The notes under the pieces were generated by a model that had not been told where the DNA came from, did not search any database, and worked only from the letters and a program-made list of their open reading frames with translations. From an uncultured Bacteroidota bacterium (GTDB taxonomy: Bacteria; Bacteroidota; Bacteroidia; Flavobacteriales; Flavobacteriaceae): a stretch of DNA of 56,902 bases. A program made the position numbers and the translations under genes. Positions 1 through 9,006 of this stretch are shown here, one piece after another (position 1 is the first letter of the stretch; every line of letters starts with the position of its first letter). The DNA lies in the NCBI GenBank assembly GCA_902606555.1, contig CACLGQ010000001.1:24001-80902 (forward strand), given 5' to 3'.

Positions 1-2151
1 ACTTTCAAAATTAGCGATCCAAATTATTTATTGATTGGAACTGATGGAGGCGTTTATGAATCTTTTGATGATACTAAATCATGGAAATTTGTTGCAAACC
101 TTCCACTTACACAGTTTTATAAACTTGCTGTTGATGATGCATATCCATTTTACAATATTTTTGGTGGTACACAAGACAATAATACACAGGGAGGTCCAAG
201 TAGAACATTTAAAACATCTGGTATTACAAATTCTGATTGGTTTGTACTTCTTGGTGGAGATGGTCATCAACCCGCTACGGAGCCAGGTAATCCTGACATT
301 GTTTATGCTCAGTCACAACAGGGAAATATTCATCGTATTGACAGAACCAACGGAGAAGCTACATTCATCAAACCACAAAATGATTTAAATGAAGACTATG
401 AAAGATTTAATTGGGATTCACCAATATTAGTTAGTTCGCATGACCCAAAAACAATATTTTTTGGATCTCAAAGAGTTTGGGTTTCAAATAACAGGGGAGA
501 TGATTGGAGGGTAATTTCTGGAGATTTAACTCTTAATCAAGAAAGATTCTCACTACCAATAATGGGCAAAATACAAAGCTGGGATAATCCATGGGATGTT
601 TATGCTATGTCCACATATAATACAATAACATCTTTATCTCAATCACCTATTGACGAAAATATCATTTACGCAGGGACTGACGATGGTATCATTCAATATA
701 CACAAGACTACGGTCAAACTTGGACTAAAGTTAACGTTGAAAAATTACCAGGTGTTCCAAAAGGATCTTTTGTAAATGATATAAAGGCAGATTTATTTGA
801 TGCTAATACTGTTTATGTGTTATTGGATAATCACAAGTTTGGAGATTATAGACCCTATATATATAAGTCTACTGATGGGGGTAAATCATGGAAAAATATT
901 GGAGAAGGAATTCCAGATGGTTTTTTGTGCTGGAGATTAGTTCAAGATCATGTTGATAAGAATTTAATGTTTTTAGGAACGGAATATGGAATATATGTTT
1001 CTTTTAATGCTGGTGATAAATGGGTTAAGTTTTCATCTGGCATACCCACAATTTCAATAAGAGATTTAGCTATACAAAAAAGAGAAAACGATTTGATTGC
1101 TGCAACATTTGGTAGAGGCTTTTATGTTCTTGATGATTATTCGTCTTTAAGATTTTTATCATCAAATTCATTAAAAAGTAATTTTGTATTTACACCCAAA
1201 AAAGCACTTCAATACAACCCAATTAGATCAGGATCATCTTCTCAAGGTAGTAATACTTATTATGCAAAAAATCCTGACTATGGTGCAATTTTTACTTTTT
1301 ATTTAAGTGATGAATTATTAACAAAAAAACAAAAAAGAAAAAAAAGAGAAAAAGAACTTGAAAGATCTAATTCTGAAATACCGTTCCCTGGATGGGATGA
1401 GTTAGACATCGAGTTGAATCAAGATTCACCTGTGGTAATAATTGAAATTTATGATACTAACAATGAATTTATTGATAGATTTTCTAGACCATATAAAAAG
1501 GGATTTAATAGGGTTTCATGGGATTTAACAAAAAACTTAAATTCAAATGTTAACTCGGGATCATCAAGATCTTATTCACGTACTATTAGGGTTAACCCTG
1601 GAAAGTACTCTTTTAATGTATATACAAGTTTTAATGGCCAAGTTAACAAAATTGGAAGTAAATTCTTTGAAGTTGAAAGGATAAGATCAGGTGTTTTAGA
1701 TAATCCAAATTCAAATTCATTTGAAGACTATGTTGCACAAATCGAAGATACTTACAAAATTTTCTCTGTCATTAACAATAAATTCAATAAAATTAAAGAC
1801 AATAATAAATCTCTAATGTCTTTGATATCAAGATCTACAAACTATACCAACAATGTTAGTTTATATAATGAATTAAAAAATAGTATTAATGAAATTGATG
1901 TTTTTGTCTCTGGAAATAAATCAAAAAAAGATGTTAGAGAAAAAGATGTCGAAACAATCTCAGACAGGTTAGGTGTGGCAGCAAGAGGATTAAATTCATC
2001 ATATGGTCCTACTGGTACGCAGATTTTAAGTTTAGGTAAAGCTAAATCCCTAATTAATAAATTTGAAGAAATGGTAGATGCTTTAAGTTTAGAATTTACA
2101 AAGCTTAAAAATAAAGTAGAATCTGAATTAGATTCTTATATTTTGGATTGA
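1..2151 (+). CDS. Secreted beta-propeller protein with Asp-box (BNR/VPS10-like) repeats, 5' end missing
   Basis: The reading frame is open from the first base, so the true start lies left of the window. The visible part is about 716 residues. It holds several Asp-box type motifs spaced through the first 380 residues, such as STDGGKSWKN, DYGQTWTKV and NRGDDWRV, each normally forming a turn in a sialidase/sortilin-like beta-propeller. After residue ~400 the propeller gives way to a lysine/glutamate-rich linker (KKQKRKKREKELE), a beta-sandwich-like segment and a helical C-terminus. Large proteins of this type are common in marine Bacteroidota and are often annotated as glycosyl hydrolase or VPS10 domain proteins, but catalytic activity is rarely shown. 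No T9SS C-terminal sorting domain is recognised. The stop is followed by a hairpin terminator at 2171-2214. The function is not assignable from sequence alone. Confidence 0.75.
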   Translation, partial: TFKISDPNYLLIGTDGGVYESFDDTKSWKFVANLPLTQFYKLAVDDAYPFYNIFGGTQDNNTQGGPSRTFKTSGITNSDWFVLLGGDGHQPATEPGNPDIVYAQSQQGNIHRIDRTNGEATFIKPQNDLNEDYERFNWDSPILVSSHDPKTIFFGSQRVWVSNNRGDDWRVISGDLTLNQERFSLPIMGKIQSWDNPWDVYAMSTYNTITSLSQSPIDENIIYAGTDDGIIQYTQDYGQTWTKVNVEKLPGVPKGSFVNDIKADLFDANTVYVLLDNHKFGDYRPYIYKSTDGGKSWKNIGEGIPDGFLCWRLVQDHVDKNLMFLGTEYGIYVSFNAGDKWVKFSSGIPTISIRDLAIQKRENDLIAATFGRGFYVLDDYSSLRFLSSNSLKSNFVFTPKKALQYNPIRSGSSSQGSNTYYAKNPDYGAIFTFYLSDELLTKKQKRKKREKELERSNSEIPFPGWDELDIELNQDSPVVIIEIYDTNNEFIDRFSRPYKKGFNRVSWDLTKNLNSNVNSGSSRSYSRTIRVNPGKYSFNVYTSFNGQVNKIGSKFFEVERIRSGVLDNPNSNSFEDYVAQIEDTYKIFSVINNKFNKIKDNNKSLMSLISRSTNYTNNVSLYNELKNSINEIDVFVSGNKSKKDVREKDVETISDRLGVAARGLNSSYGPTGTQILSLGKAKSLINKFEEMVDALSLEFTKLKNKVESELDSYILD

Positions 2152-3179
2152 TAATTATTAATTAACAAGTCAACAACCAAACTGTATGTTTTTATACCAC
2201 CTTTTTGGTTGTTGATTTTTAAGAAAATATCATAATTTTTTTTGAAAAAACTTTCAAATTTATTACGGTATTTCAAATTGTATTCATTTTTCTGTTGTAT
2301 GTTCTTAATTACACCATTATTTAATTTTTTGATGTAAAGTTTGTGCATTTTAGGATCTATTTTTCTGACTTCTGCAAGTAAATACTGGACAGCCATTAAA
2401 TTTCCAGAATACCTTAAGTAATTATTTTTACTTAGCGATAGAGTTTCTATAGCTATGTAATTTGCTTCATCCTCAAATGCATATCCTATTTGATGTGCAA
2501 TTTCGTGAGAAATAGTAACTGGAACTGAAATATCTGGTATATTATAATTGATATTTGCTTCTAGTGTAAATGGATTAATATATCCAGAGAAGCCCATGTA
2601 TGAAAGTGGAGTTGAAAAGAGTGATTTTTTTACAGGAAAACTGTTTATCTGCTTATTTTTAAACATCCAATTACTTTTTTTTATAGACTCGACGCATTCA
2701 TTTTTAACTTGATAAAAACCAAGTTTTGATTCAACTTTTTTCTGACTGGATTTAGATAATAAAATTTGTAAATCATTTGTTTTTTTAATATAATATTCAG
2801 TTGTTGAATAGAGTTCTTCCTCAGAGTATTCAATATTTCTTAATAAATCTAGCTCTGATTTTATATTATAATTAAACCCCCATGACCAGTAAAAAAAACA
2901 ATAAATTACAATTGGAATTTTAATAACAAAATATAATTTGTCTCTTCTTCTTTCAATTTTAAAAAAATAAATGATTATAAATAATGGAAATATTACATAA
3001 ATTATATCTCCAATAGCAATACTTGGATATACAAATGCAAAAGATAAAATACTAAACCATTGGTTATAAATTAGAGAATAAACATTCTCAACATTAATTA
3101 ATGAAGTTGTATTAATTGTTAGTGTGAGTAAGAAAATGATTAAAAAAACAAGAGATGATGTTTTTGTAATACTACTCAT
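2136..3179 (-). CDS. DUF3810-type membrane protein with zinc-metalloprotease motif
   Basis: A 347-residue protein with about three hydrophobic segments in the first ~110 residues (near 10-30, 40-75 and 85-100), followed by a soluble domain. The soluble domain carries HEIAH at residues 225-229, then EDEAN at about 236-240. This HExxH plus downstream acidic motif is the signature of a gluzincin-like zinc peptidase, and the arrangement matches the DUF3810 family of Bacteroidota. No substrate is known to me. It is the last gene of a minus-strand string after nrnA and the double isomerase, two bases after the isomerase stop. Its 3' end overlaps the convergent beta-propeller gene by 16 bases. Peptidase activity is inferred only from the motif. 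Confidence 0.75.
   Translation of the reverse strand: MSSITKTSSLVFLIIFLLTLTINTTSLINVENVYSLIYNQWFSILSFAFVYPSIAIGDIIYVIFPLFIIIYFFKIERRRDKLYFVIKIPIVIYCFFYWSWGFNYNIKSELDLLRNIEYSEEELYSTTEYYIKKTNDLQILLSKSSQKKVESKLGFYQVKNECVESIKKSNWMFKNKQINSFPVKKSLFSTPLSYMGFSGYINPFTLEANINYNIPDISVPVTISHEIAHQIGYAFEDEANYIAIETLSLSKNNYLRYSGNLMAVQYLLAEVRKIDPKMHKLYIKKLNNGVIKNIQQKNEYNLKYRNKFESFFKKNYDIFLKINNQKGGIKTYSLVVDLLINNYQSKI
2171..2214 (+). terminator. Hairpin terminator inside the end of the convergent gene
   Basis: CAACAACCAAA at 2171-2181 and TTTGGTTGTTG at 2204-2214 form a perfect 11-bp inverted repeat with a 22-base loop, followed on the plus strand by ATTTTT. It begins 20 bases after the stop of the beta-propeller gene and lies wholly within the last codons of the minus-strand DUF3810 gene. 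Confidence 0.6.
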
Positions 3180-3181
3180 TT

Positions 3182-4261
3182 CTACTTTTGATCAACTATT
3201 TCAACCTCAAAAATTAAATTTGATTTTGCAGGAATTCCTCTTGATTCTGTTTCTCCATATGCAAGGTAATAAGGTAAAAATAAAGTAGCTTTATCACCAA
3301 TTTTTAAAAGTTTTAAACCTTCTTTAAACCCTTGAATCATCATATCTTTTGGACCAACTTTTGCTTCAATTGGAGAGTATCCTCCAGCTTGCGCTCTTCT
3401 ATTGTCAAACATGTTGAATTTTTCAGCGACATCAAGAATTGAGGTGTCTAATAAGTTACCATCTTCAAAGTATACAGCGTAATGAGTTAATATTGTCTTA
3501 TTTTCATCAACCATTTCCCCGTTCCCCTTTTTATTAATAAAAAATTTAAGTCCAGTTGAAGTTTCTGTCGCCTTTTCTTTTAGATCTTTATGAATGTTAG
3601 AAACATCATTTTTGAGTTTTTCAATGGTTTTTTCAGCTTCCTTTTTTCTTTTTTCTTCTTCTTTGAAGTGGTTACTAAAAATTTTTGGAGCATTAAATCT
3701 TCTTGCACTACTACCTTCTCTTATAATTTCAATATTTATAATTGAGTCTCCTTGTTCAACCTTATCAATTATTTCTTGACCTTCAATTACTTTTCCAAAT
3801 ACTGTGTGTACACCATCTAACCATGGTGTTTCTTTATGTGTAATAAAAAATTGACTGCCATTTGTTGCTGGACCAGCATTTGCCATCGACAAAATCCCGG
3901 CTGAATCATGTTTAAGTTCATCAACAAATTCATCCTTAAAATTATACCCAGGAGAACCTGAGCCAGTACCAGTGGGATCTCCACCTTGTATCATAAAGTC
4001 GGGAATAACTCTGTGAAAAGTAATGTCATTGTAATATTTTTTACCCTTATATTGTTCGCTTACCTCTTTATTCTCACCCTCTGCAAGTGAGATAAAATTT
4101 GCTACAGTTACTGGTGTAAGATCATAATATAAATTAGCTTTAATTTTTCCTTTTGAAGTTTCTATAGAAGCATAGATTTTATCGTTATTATTTTTTTGTG
4201 ACATATTGCATGAAATATTTGTTATTAATATTATTAATAAAAGGTGTTTGTTTAAACTCAT
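3182..4261 (-). CDS. Dual-family peptidyl-prolyl isomerase lipoprotein (cyclophilin + FKBP)
   Basis: The N-terminus has a hydrophobic stretch ending in a lipobox-like ITNISC (Cys18), so it is probably an exported lipoprotein. Residues ~28-180 are a cyclophilin domain: [29 protein letters not shown] and the [10 protein letters not shown] motif are all present, including the catalytic Arg and the Gln/Phe core. A charged helical linker (~195-235) leads to a second domain (~240-359) with FKBP features: an HYAVYFEDG strand, IQGFKEGL and a LPYYLAYGE flap. Proteins joining both isomerase families are known but uncommon; some Flavobacterium species have them. The likely role is folding of envelope proteins. 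It lies two bases after nrnA. In related bacteria I recall the gliding FKBP gldI in a similar neighbourhood, but I do not claim this is gldI. Confidence 0.88.
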   Translation of the reverse strand: MSLNKHLLLIILITNISCNMSQKNNNDKIYASIETSKGKIKANLYYDLTPVTVANFISLAEGENKEVSEQYKGKKYYNDITFHRVIPDFMIQGGDPTGTGSGSPGYNFKDEFVDELKHDSAGILSMANAGPATNGSQFFITHKETPWLDGVHTVFGKVIEGQEIIDKVEQGDSIINIEIIREGSSARRFNAPKIFSNHFKEEEKRKKEAEKTIEKLKNDVSNIHKDLKEKATETSTGLKFFINKKGNGEMVDENKTILTHYAVYFEDGNLLDTSILDVAEKFNMFDNRRAQAGGYSPIEAKVGPKDMMIQGFKEGLKLLKIGDKATLFLPYYLAYGETESRGIPAKSNLIFEVEIVDQK

Positions 4262-4263
4262 AA

Positions 4264-5271
4264 TTAATTAGTTTTAAATGTTTTCAAAGATGATCTAAAT
4301 TTTTTTATTGCATTGGCAATTGTTCCTTCAAATTTACCTCCTGCTGCATTTATATGTCCTCCTCCAGAGAAAAACTCTTTTGCAAATCTATTACATGGAA
4401 AATCTTTTTTAGATCTAAATGAGATTTTAATCAATTCAATTTCAATTTCATCTTCAATAAAAATTGCTGTAAAGCAAATATTTTTTAGAGAAAGTCCATA
4501 ATTTACAATCCCCTCAGAATCACCTTTTTTATATTTGTTTTCTTTTAATTCGTCTCTTGTTAAAAATGTGAAGCTTGTTTGTTTGTTAGGAATTAACGAA
4601 AGGTTATTTATTGCGCAACCCAATATTTTTAATTTACTGAGAGTATTACTATTGTATATGTTATTATAAATTTTATTATGATCAATTCCTTTTTGTAATA
4701 AAAAAGAAAGCGTATTATGAGTTTTTCCATTAACACCATTATATTGAAAAGACCCTGTATCAGTCATCATTCCTAAATATATACATGTAGAAATGTCTTT
4801 ATCAATTAAATCCATTTGTCCTAAATTGACAGCTATGTTATATATTAATTCGCATGTTGACGAAACTTCAGGATTAGAAAACATAATTTTTGCATAATTA
4901 TTTGGTGATTGATGATGGTCAATCATTATCAATTCATGTTTTTTTAGATTGATGTTTTCCGCAATCTTTCCACATCTTTTTAAATCATTAAAGTCAAGTG
5001 TAAAAATTACGTCAGAATTGTAAATTATTTTACTGGCATATTCTTCATTATTTTCATAAATAATCACACTGTCACATCCAGGGACCCAGTCTAAGAATTT
5101 TGGATGTTGATTTGGTGTTATAACGTTAACATTAAAACTCATTTTCTTTAGTAAATGAAATAATGCTAAACTACTGCCTATAGCATCCCCGTCAGGATTT
5201 GTATGAGTGGTAATTATAAATTTCTTCTCTTTGGAAAGTAAATTTTTTAATTGTTTTATTTTTCCTTCCAT
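4264..5271 (-). CDS. nrnA: DHH/DHHA1 phosphoesterase, NrnA-like oligoribonuclease/pAp phosphatase
   Basis: A 335-residue protein of normal length for the NrnA family. Motifs in order: [12 protein letters not shown] near residue 20 (metal-binding D-x-D), a DFND segment, the DHH motif as [19 protein letters not shown], and the DHHA1 glycine-rich [12 protein letters not shown] near the C-terminus that binds the nucleotide end. The enzyme degrades short RNA oligomers and dephosphorylates 3'-phosphoadenosine 5'-phosphate, replacing Orn in many bacteria. It is the first gene of a three-gene minus-strand string (nrnA, isomerase, DUF3810). A TATCTTTG promoter element lies just upstream at 5279-5286. 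All expected catalytic residues are visible. Confidence 0.9.
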   Translation of the reverse strand: MEGKIKQLKNLLSKEKKFIITTHTNPDGDAIGSSLALFHLLKKMSFNVNVITPNQHPKFLDWVPGCDSVIIYENNEEYASKIIYNSDVIFTLDFNDLKRCGKIAENINLKKHELIMIDHHQSPNNYAKIMFSNPEVSSTCELIYNIAVNLGQMDLIDKDISTCIYLGMMTDTGSFQYNGVNGKTHNTLSFLLQKGIDHNKIYNNIYNSNTLSKLKILGCAINNLSLIPNKQTSFTFLTRDELKENKYKKGDSEGIVNYGLSLKNICFTAIFIEDEIEIELIKISFRSKKDFPCNRFAKEFFSGGGHINAAGGKFEGTIANAIKKFRSSLKTFKTN

Positions 5272-5278
5272 AATTTAT

Positions 5279-5286
5279 CAAAGATA
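5279..5286 (-). promoter_or_regulatory. -7 type promoter element TATCTTTG upstream of nrnA
   Basis: Exact match to the Bacteroidota -7 consensus TAnnTTTG on the minus strand, seven bases before the nrnA ATG. No clear -33 TTTG partner is visible. Confidence 0.5.
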
Positions 5287-5354
5287 AGGATTACTTTAAG
5301 AATTTTTAGAGTATACTTGAAGTCATTTTTTGTAAATTTATTTAAAATAAACAA

Positions 5355-5642
5355 GTGAGTTTAATTAATATTTTTAGGAAACAAAGGAATAAAAAGTTTA
5401 CATATTCGCCAAGATATTCAAAATCAAATAAAACAAACCTATATGGTTTTGATTCAGCCTATTCAAAACACAGAGAATCAAACAGTATTTTTGATAAGTC
5501 AAATGCATGGAATGAAGCTAGACTAAGATCACGAAATCGTTCAAATAGTTTATTTTCAAAAACAATAATATTTATTATTATAATTCTTACTTTGGTTTTT
5601 CTTTACATTATTGATTTTGATTTATCGATTTTTATGCAATGA
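5355..5642 (+). CDS. Small conserved membrane-anchored protein upstream of mutL
   Basis: A 95-residue protein starting with GTG. The first ~70 residues are basic and hydrophilic (KQRNKKFTYSPRYSKS). A single C-terminal membrane segment at ~70-88 is followed by a short acidic tail, IDFDLSIFMQ. Small proteins with this layout sit next to mutL in many Flavobacteriia and are sometimes mislabelled as riboflavin synthase subunits; nothing here resembles that enzyme. The stop overlaps the mutL start as ATGA, indicating translational coupling. Function unknown. Confidence 0.7.
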   Translation: MSLINIFRKQRNKKFTYSPRYSKSNKTNLYGFDSAYSKHRESNSIFDKSNAWNEARLRSRNRSNSLFSKTIIFIIIILTLVFLYIIDFDLSIFMQ

Positions 5643-7405
5643 AAGCAATAATAAATAAATTATCTGCTGACTTAATTAATAAAATTGCTGCGGGAGAAGT
5701 TATTCAGCGTCCATCCTCAGTGGTGAAAGAACTTGTTGAAAATTCGATTGATGCTAATGCTAAAAATATAAATATAATTATAAAGGATTATGGAAAATCA
5801 TTAATTGAAATAAGTGATGATGGTGGTGGAATGAGTAATAGAGATCTCAATTTGTGTTTTTTAAAACATACAACATCAAAAATTACTAAATCCTCTGATT
5901 TGTTTTCATTAACCACGAAAGGATTTAGGGGAGAAGCTATTTCTAGTATATCATCAGTTGCAAAAGTTACTATATCGTCATCAAACAATAAAAGTGGCAT
6001 TAGGAATATAATATCGGTTGTGAATGGTGTTATCGCTGATAAAAAAGAAGAAGGTGGTTTAAACGGCACTAAAATAAGTGTTAGAAATTTGTTTTATAAT
6101 TTGCCAGCCAGGAGAAAGTTTTTAAAGTCTGACAATGTTGAATTAAGACATATCATGAATGAGTTTTCACGTCAATCTTTATGTCATCCAGAAATTGCTT
6201 TTTCATTAAAACATAATGATAAAGATTTATATAAGCTAAATAAGTCTAATCTTAAAGAGAGAGTAATTCGTTTATTTACAAAAAGTATAAATAAAAAACT
6301 GGTCCCAATTAATGAAAATACTGATATTGTAAAAATCAAAGGTTATATATATAAACCAGATTTTCTAAATAAATCAAGATCCATGCAATATTTTTTTGTA
6401 AATGGAAGGTTTGTTAAAAACCATTATTTAAATCATTCAATTATAACAGCATATGAGGGGCTTATTAGTTCTGAGATTAAACCCTCTTATATTCTTTTTA
6501 TTGATGTTCCTAAGCAAACAATTGATGTTAATGTTCATCCAAATAAGATTGAAGTAAAGTTTGAAAATGAAAGTTCATTATATGCAATCTTAAGGTCTTG
6601 TGTTAGACATTCATTAGGAAAATTTAGTATCACTCCAAATATAGATTTTACTGATAATATTAATATTTCTTCACCGATATTTAATTCAAATAGTTTGAAC
6701 ACACCCAAGATTGATTTTGATAGAAATTATGATCCTTTCCATGAGAATTACACAAATAAAAATCTTGAAAAATCTCAATTCATTAATGAAAGTTGGAATT
6801 CTTCTACAGAAATTTTTTCAGAAAAAGATTTACAAGAGTCTATCCATTATTCAAATTTTAATTTTCTTAAAAGATTTATAATAACTAAGACAAAATCTGA
6901 GTTACTTATTGTTGATATTAAAAGAGCTTATCAAAGGGTGTTGTATGAGCGAATTCTTTCAGAGATAAATAATAAGAAGAATGTATCACAAACCCTTATT
7001 TTTCCAATCAAATTATCTTACAGCAACGTAGACTTTCAGGTTCTTTTAAAATTGAAAGATGTTTTAACCCATCTTGGCTTTATTTTTGAAAAATTTGTAT
7101 CAAATGAAATTCAGATAAGCGGAATTCATCCAGTTTTTGATTATAATATGGTAGATAATTTTTTTAATGAATTAATTCAAAAAGATATCCTAAACTATGT
7201 TGATCATTCAACAAGTATTAATGATTATCTCGCTAAACTAATATGTATTTCTAAATCATTAAATTTAAGTCATTTAGAAAGTGAAAAAGAGCAGGCTCTT
7301 CTGTTAAATCAACTATTTGCGTGTAAGGAGTCAATGATTACACCTAATGGTAAGAAAATTTACATATCATTCGAACATAACGATATCAAAAAACGATTTA
7401 TCTAA
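5639..7405 (+). CDS. mutL: DNA mismatch repair protein MutL, degenerate endonuclease motif
   Basis: The N-terminal GHKL ATPase (residues 1-~330) is complete: KIAAGEVIQRPSSVVKELVENS with the catalytic Glu and Asn, DDGGGM, the TTKGFRGEAISSI lid, and FVNGRFV / NVHPNKIEVKF in the transducer domain. A variable linker (~335-395) precedes the C-terminal dimerisation domain. There the endonuclease motif DQHA-x2-E-x4-E reads DIKRAYQRVLYE (residues 426-437): the first Asp and last Glu remain, but Gln, His, Ala and the middle Glu are replaced. No CPHGRP-like motif is seen at the C-terminus, which ends FEHNDIKKRFI. At 588 residues it is slightly short for the family. It overlaps its upstream neighbour by 4 bases and the rhomboid gene by 1, so it belongs to one transcript. 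Confidence 0.95.
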   Translation: MKAIINKLSADLINKIAAGEVIQRPSSVVKELVENSIDANAKNINIIIKDYGKSLIEISDDGGGMSNRDLNLCFLKHTTSKITKSSDLFSLTTKGFRGEAISSISSVAKVTISSSNNKSGIRNIISVVNGVIADKKEEGGLNGTKISVRNLFYNLPARRKFLKSDNVELRHIMNEFSRQSLCHPEIAFSLKHNDKDLYKLNKSNLKERVIRLFTKSINKKLVPINENTDIVKIKGYIYKPDFLNKSRSMQYFFVNGRFVKNHYLNHSIITAYEGLISSEIKPSYILFIDVPKQTIDVNVHPNKIEVKFENESSLYAILRSCVRHSLGKFSITPNIDFTDNINISSPIFNSNSLNTPKIDFDRNYDPFHENYTNKNLEKSQFINESWNSSTEIFSEKDLQESIHYSNFNFLKRFIITKTKSELLIVDIKRAYQRVLYERILSEINNKKNVSQTLIFPIKLSYSNVDFQVLLKLKDVLTHLGFIFEKFVSNEIQISGIHPVFDYNMVDNFFNELIQKDILNYVDHSTSINDYLAKLICISKSLNLSHLESEKEQALLLNQLFACKESMITPNGKKIYISFEHNDIKKRFI

Positions 7406-8142
7406 TGGGTAATACACCACAAATAATAAAACATCTTATTTTAATAAATATTATTTTTTTCATAGGAACAATGTTCTCTGGTCAACTAAGTACTGATTTT
7501 TTAGCTCTTCACTATTTTGAGAATGACAAGTTTTTTATCTCTCAGATCTTAACGCATATGTTTATGCACGGTAATACTGCACATCTTTTATTTAACATGT
7601 TTGGTTTATGGATGTTTGGTTCAACATTGGCTAACATATGGGGCACTAATAAGTTTATATTTTTTTATATATCATCTGGAATAGGTGCAGCTCTTATTCA
7701 GATGTTGGTTTATTATATAAATATAGAATCAGTTATGTCATCATTAGCAGAATATGGTACACCAAATGAAACAATTAAAGAACTTTTTAGATCAGGAAAT
7801 GTAAACACTTCAATTTTTGAATATATCCCAAGAGAAATCTTAGCTAAAGCATTTAATGACTTTAACTCTGTAATGGTTGGAGCTTCTGGAGCAATTTATG
7901 GGGTTTTGGTTGCTTTTACATTTATGTTTCCAAACTCAAAATTGATGCTATTGTTTCCTCCTGTACCTGTCAAAGCTAAGTATTTAGTGCCAATTATTAT
8001 TTTAGGGGATGTATTTTTTGGATTTACATCAGCATCAATTGGGCCTATTGCTCACTTTGCTCACCTTGGTGGAGCAATAACAGGTTTTTTAATGATGTGG
8101 TATTGGAAGAAAAATCAATTCAATAACAAAAGATGGAACTAA
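7405..8142 (+). CDS. Rhomboid family intramembrane serine protease (first copy)
   Basis: A 245-residue polytopic membrane protein with the rhomboid catalytic dyad: GASGA with Ser161 and the AHLGGA motif with His220. The conserved HMFMHGNTAHLLFNMFGLW segment of the L1 loop and second helix is present at about residues 50-70. Such enzymes cut transmembrane helices of other membrane proteins; the substrates here are unknown. Between helices it has an unusual insert of roughly 60 residues (about 95-155) before the GASGA helix. The start overlaps the mutL stop as TAATG, and its end overlaps the second rhomboid gene by 10 bases. Confidence 0.9.
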   Translation: MGNTPQIIKHLILINIIFFIGTMFSGQLSTDFLALHYFENDKFFISQILTHMFMHGNTAHLLFNMFGLWMFGSTLANIWGTNKFIFFYISSGIGAALIQMLVYYINIESVMSSLAEYGTPNETIKELFRSGNVNTSIFEYIPREILAKAFNDFNSVMVGASGAIYGVLVAFTFMFPNSKLMLLFPPVPVKAKYLVPIIILGDVFFGFTSASIGPIAHFAHLGGAITGFLMMWYWKKNQFNNKRWN

Positions 8143-8981
8143 AGAACAGAATTAATATTTTTATTTCTGGTTTAAGTATCGTAGAGAAAGTAATTTTCTT
8201 AAATATTGTTATTTATATAATACCATTTATTTTAAATACTGTTCTTTTTCTATTTAACATAAAGAATATAGATTTAGTAAAATGGTTTACAATTGATGCA
8301 GATTTAAGTCAGTTGATTTTTAAGCCCTGGTCTTTCATAACTTACGGCTTTTTACATGGCAGTTTTAGTCATATTTTTTGGAACATGATTATTTTATATT
8401 ATTTTGGAAAAATCCTCAATAATTTGTTTGGTGACAGACTCTTTAAAAATCTATATTTAAGTGGAATAGCTATTGGAGGTTTTACATATGTCATAAGTTA
8501 TAACATTTTTCCTGCTTTCAAAGGTATAGATTCAGTTATGATCGGAGCTTCAGCAGGTGTTATGAGTGTGTTGTTTTATTTAGCATCTTATAATCCACAG
8601 CGTATAATTAGAATATTCCTTTTTGATATAAAAATTATATACGTAGCATTATTTTTGTTTATTTATGATATTATACAAATACCACTTAATAATTCTGGAG
8701 GTCATATAGCTCATATCGGAGGGGCAGTTTGGGGTTATTATTATTGCATTAAGTATAGTAGAGGAGAGGACTTGATTAAATCGTTTTTCAAAATTTTCAA
8801 AAAACCTAGAAAATCAAGTATCAATCAGCACAATTATAAATCTAAATTTGATCAAAAAAGAATTGATTCAATTCTTGATAAAATATCAGATTCTGGTTAC
8901 GATAGTTTAACTAAATCAGAAAAAGAATATCTATTTAAAGTGGGAAAAAATAAAGATAATAGATCTCAAAATAACATTTAA
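8133..8981 (+). CDS. Rhomboid family intramembrane protease (second copy) with C-terminal cytoplasmic tail
   Basis: A 282-residue membrane protein with GASAG (Ser140) and HIAHIGGA (His194) as the rhomboid dyad, and an LHGSFSHIFWNM segment corresponding to the L1/TM2 region. After the last membrane helix (~residue 205) it has an ~75-residue soluble tail. The tail ends in a helical motif, DKISDSGYDSLTKSEKEYL, that I recognise as the small domain often appended to Bacteroidota rhomboids (DUF6576-like). The two rhomboid genes are tandem but clearly diverged. It is the last gene of the mutL string and is followed by a 25-bp gap to the convergent rsmD. Confidence 0.88.
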   Translation: MELKNRINIFISGLSIVEKVIFLNIVIYIIPFILNTVLFLFNIKNIDLVKWFTIDADLSQLIFKPWSFITYGFLHGSFSHIFWNMIILYYFGKILNNLFGDRLFKNLYLSGIAIGGFTYVISYNIFPAFKGIDSVMIGASAGVMSVLFYLASYNPQRIIRIFLFDIKIIYVALFLFIYDIIQIPLNNSGGHIAHIGGAVWGYYYCIKYSRGEDLIKSFFKIFKKPRKSSINQHNYKSKFDQKRIDSILDKISDSGYDSLTKSEKEYLFKVGKNKDNRSQNNI

Positions 8982-9006
8982 ATATCTTTAAACAAATCAT
9001 TGATAA

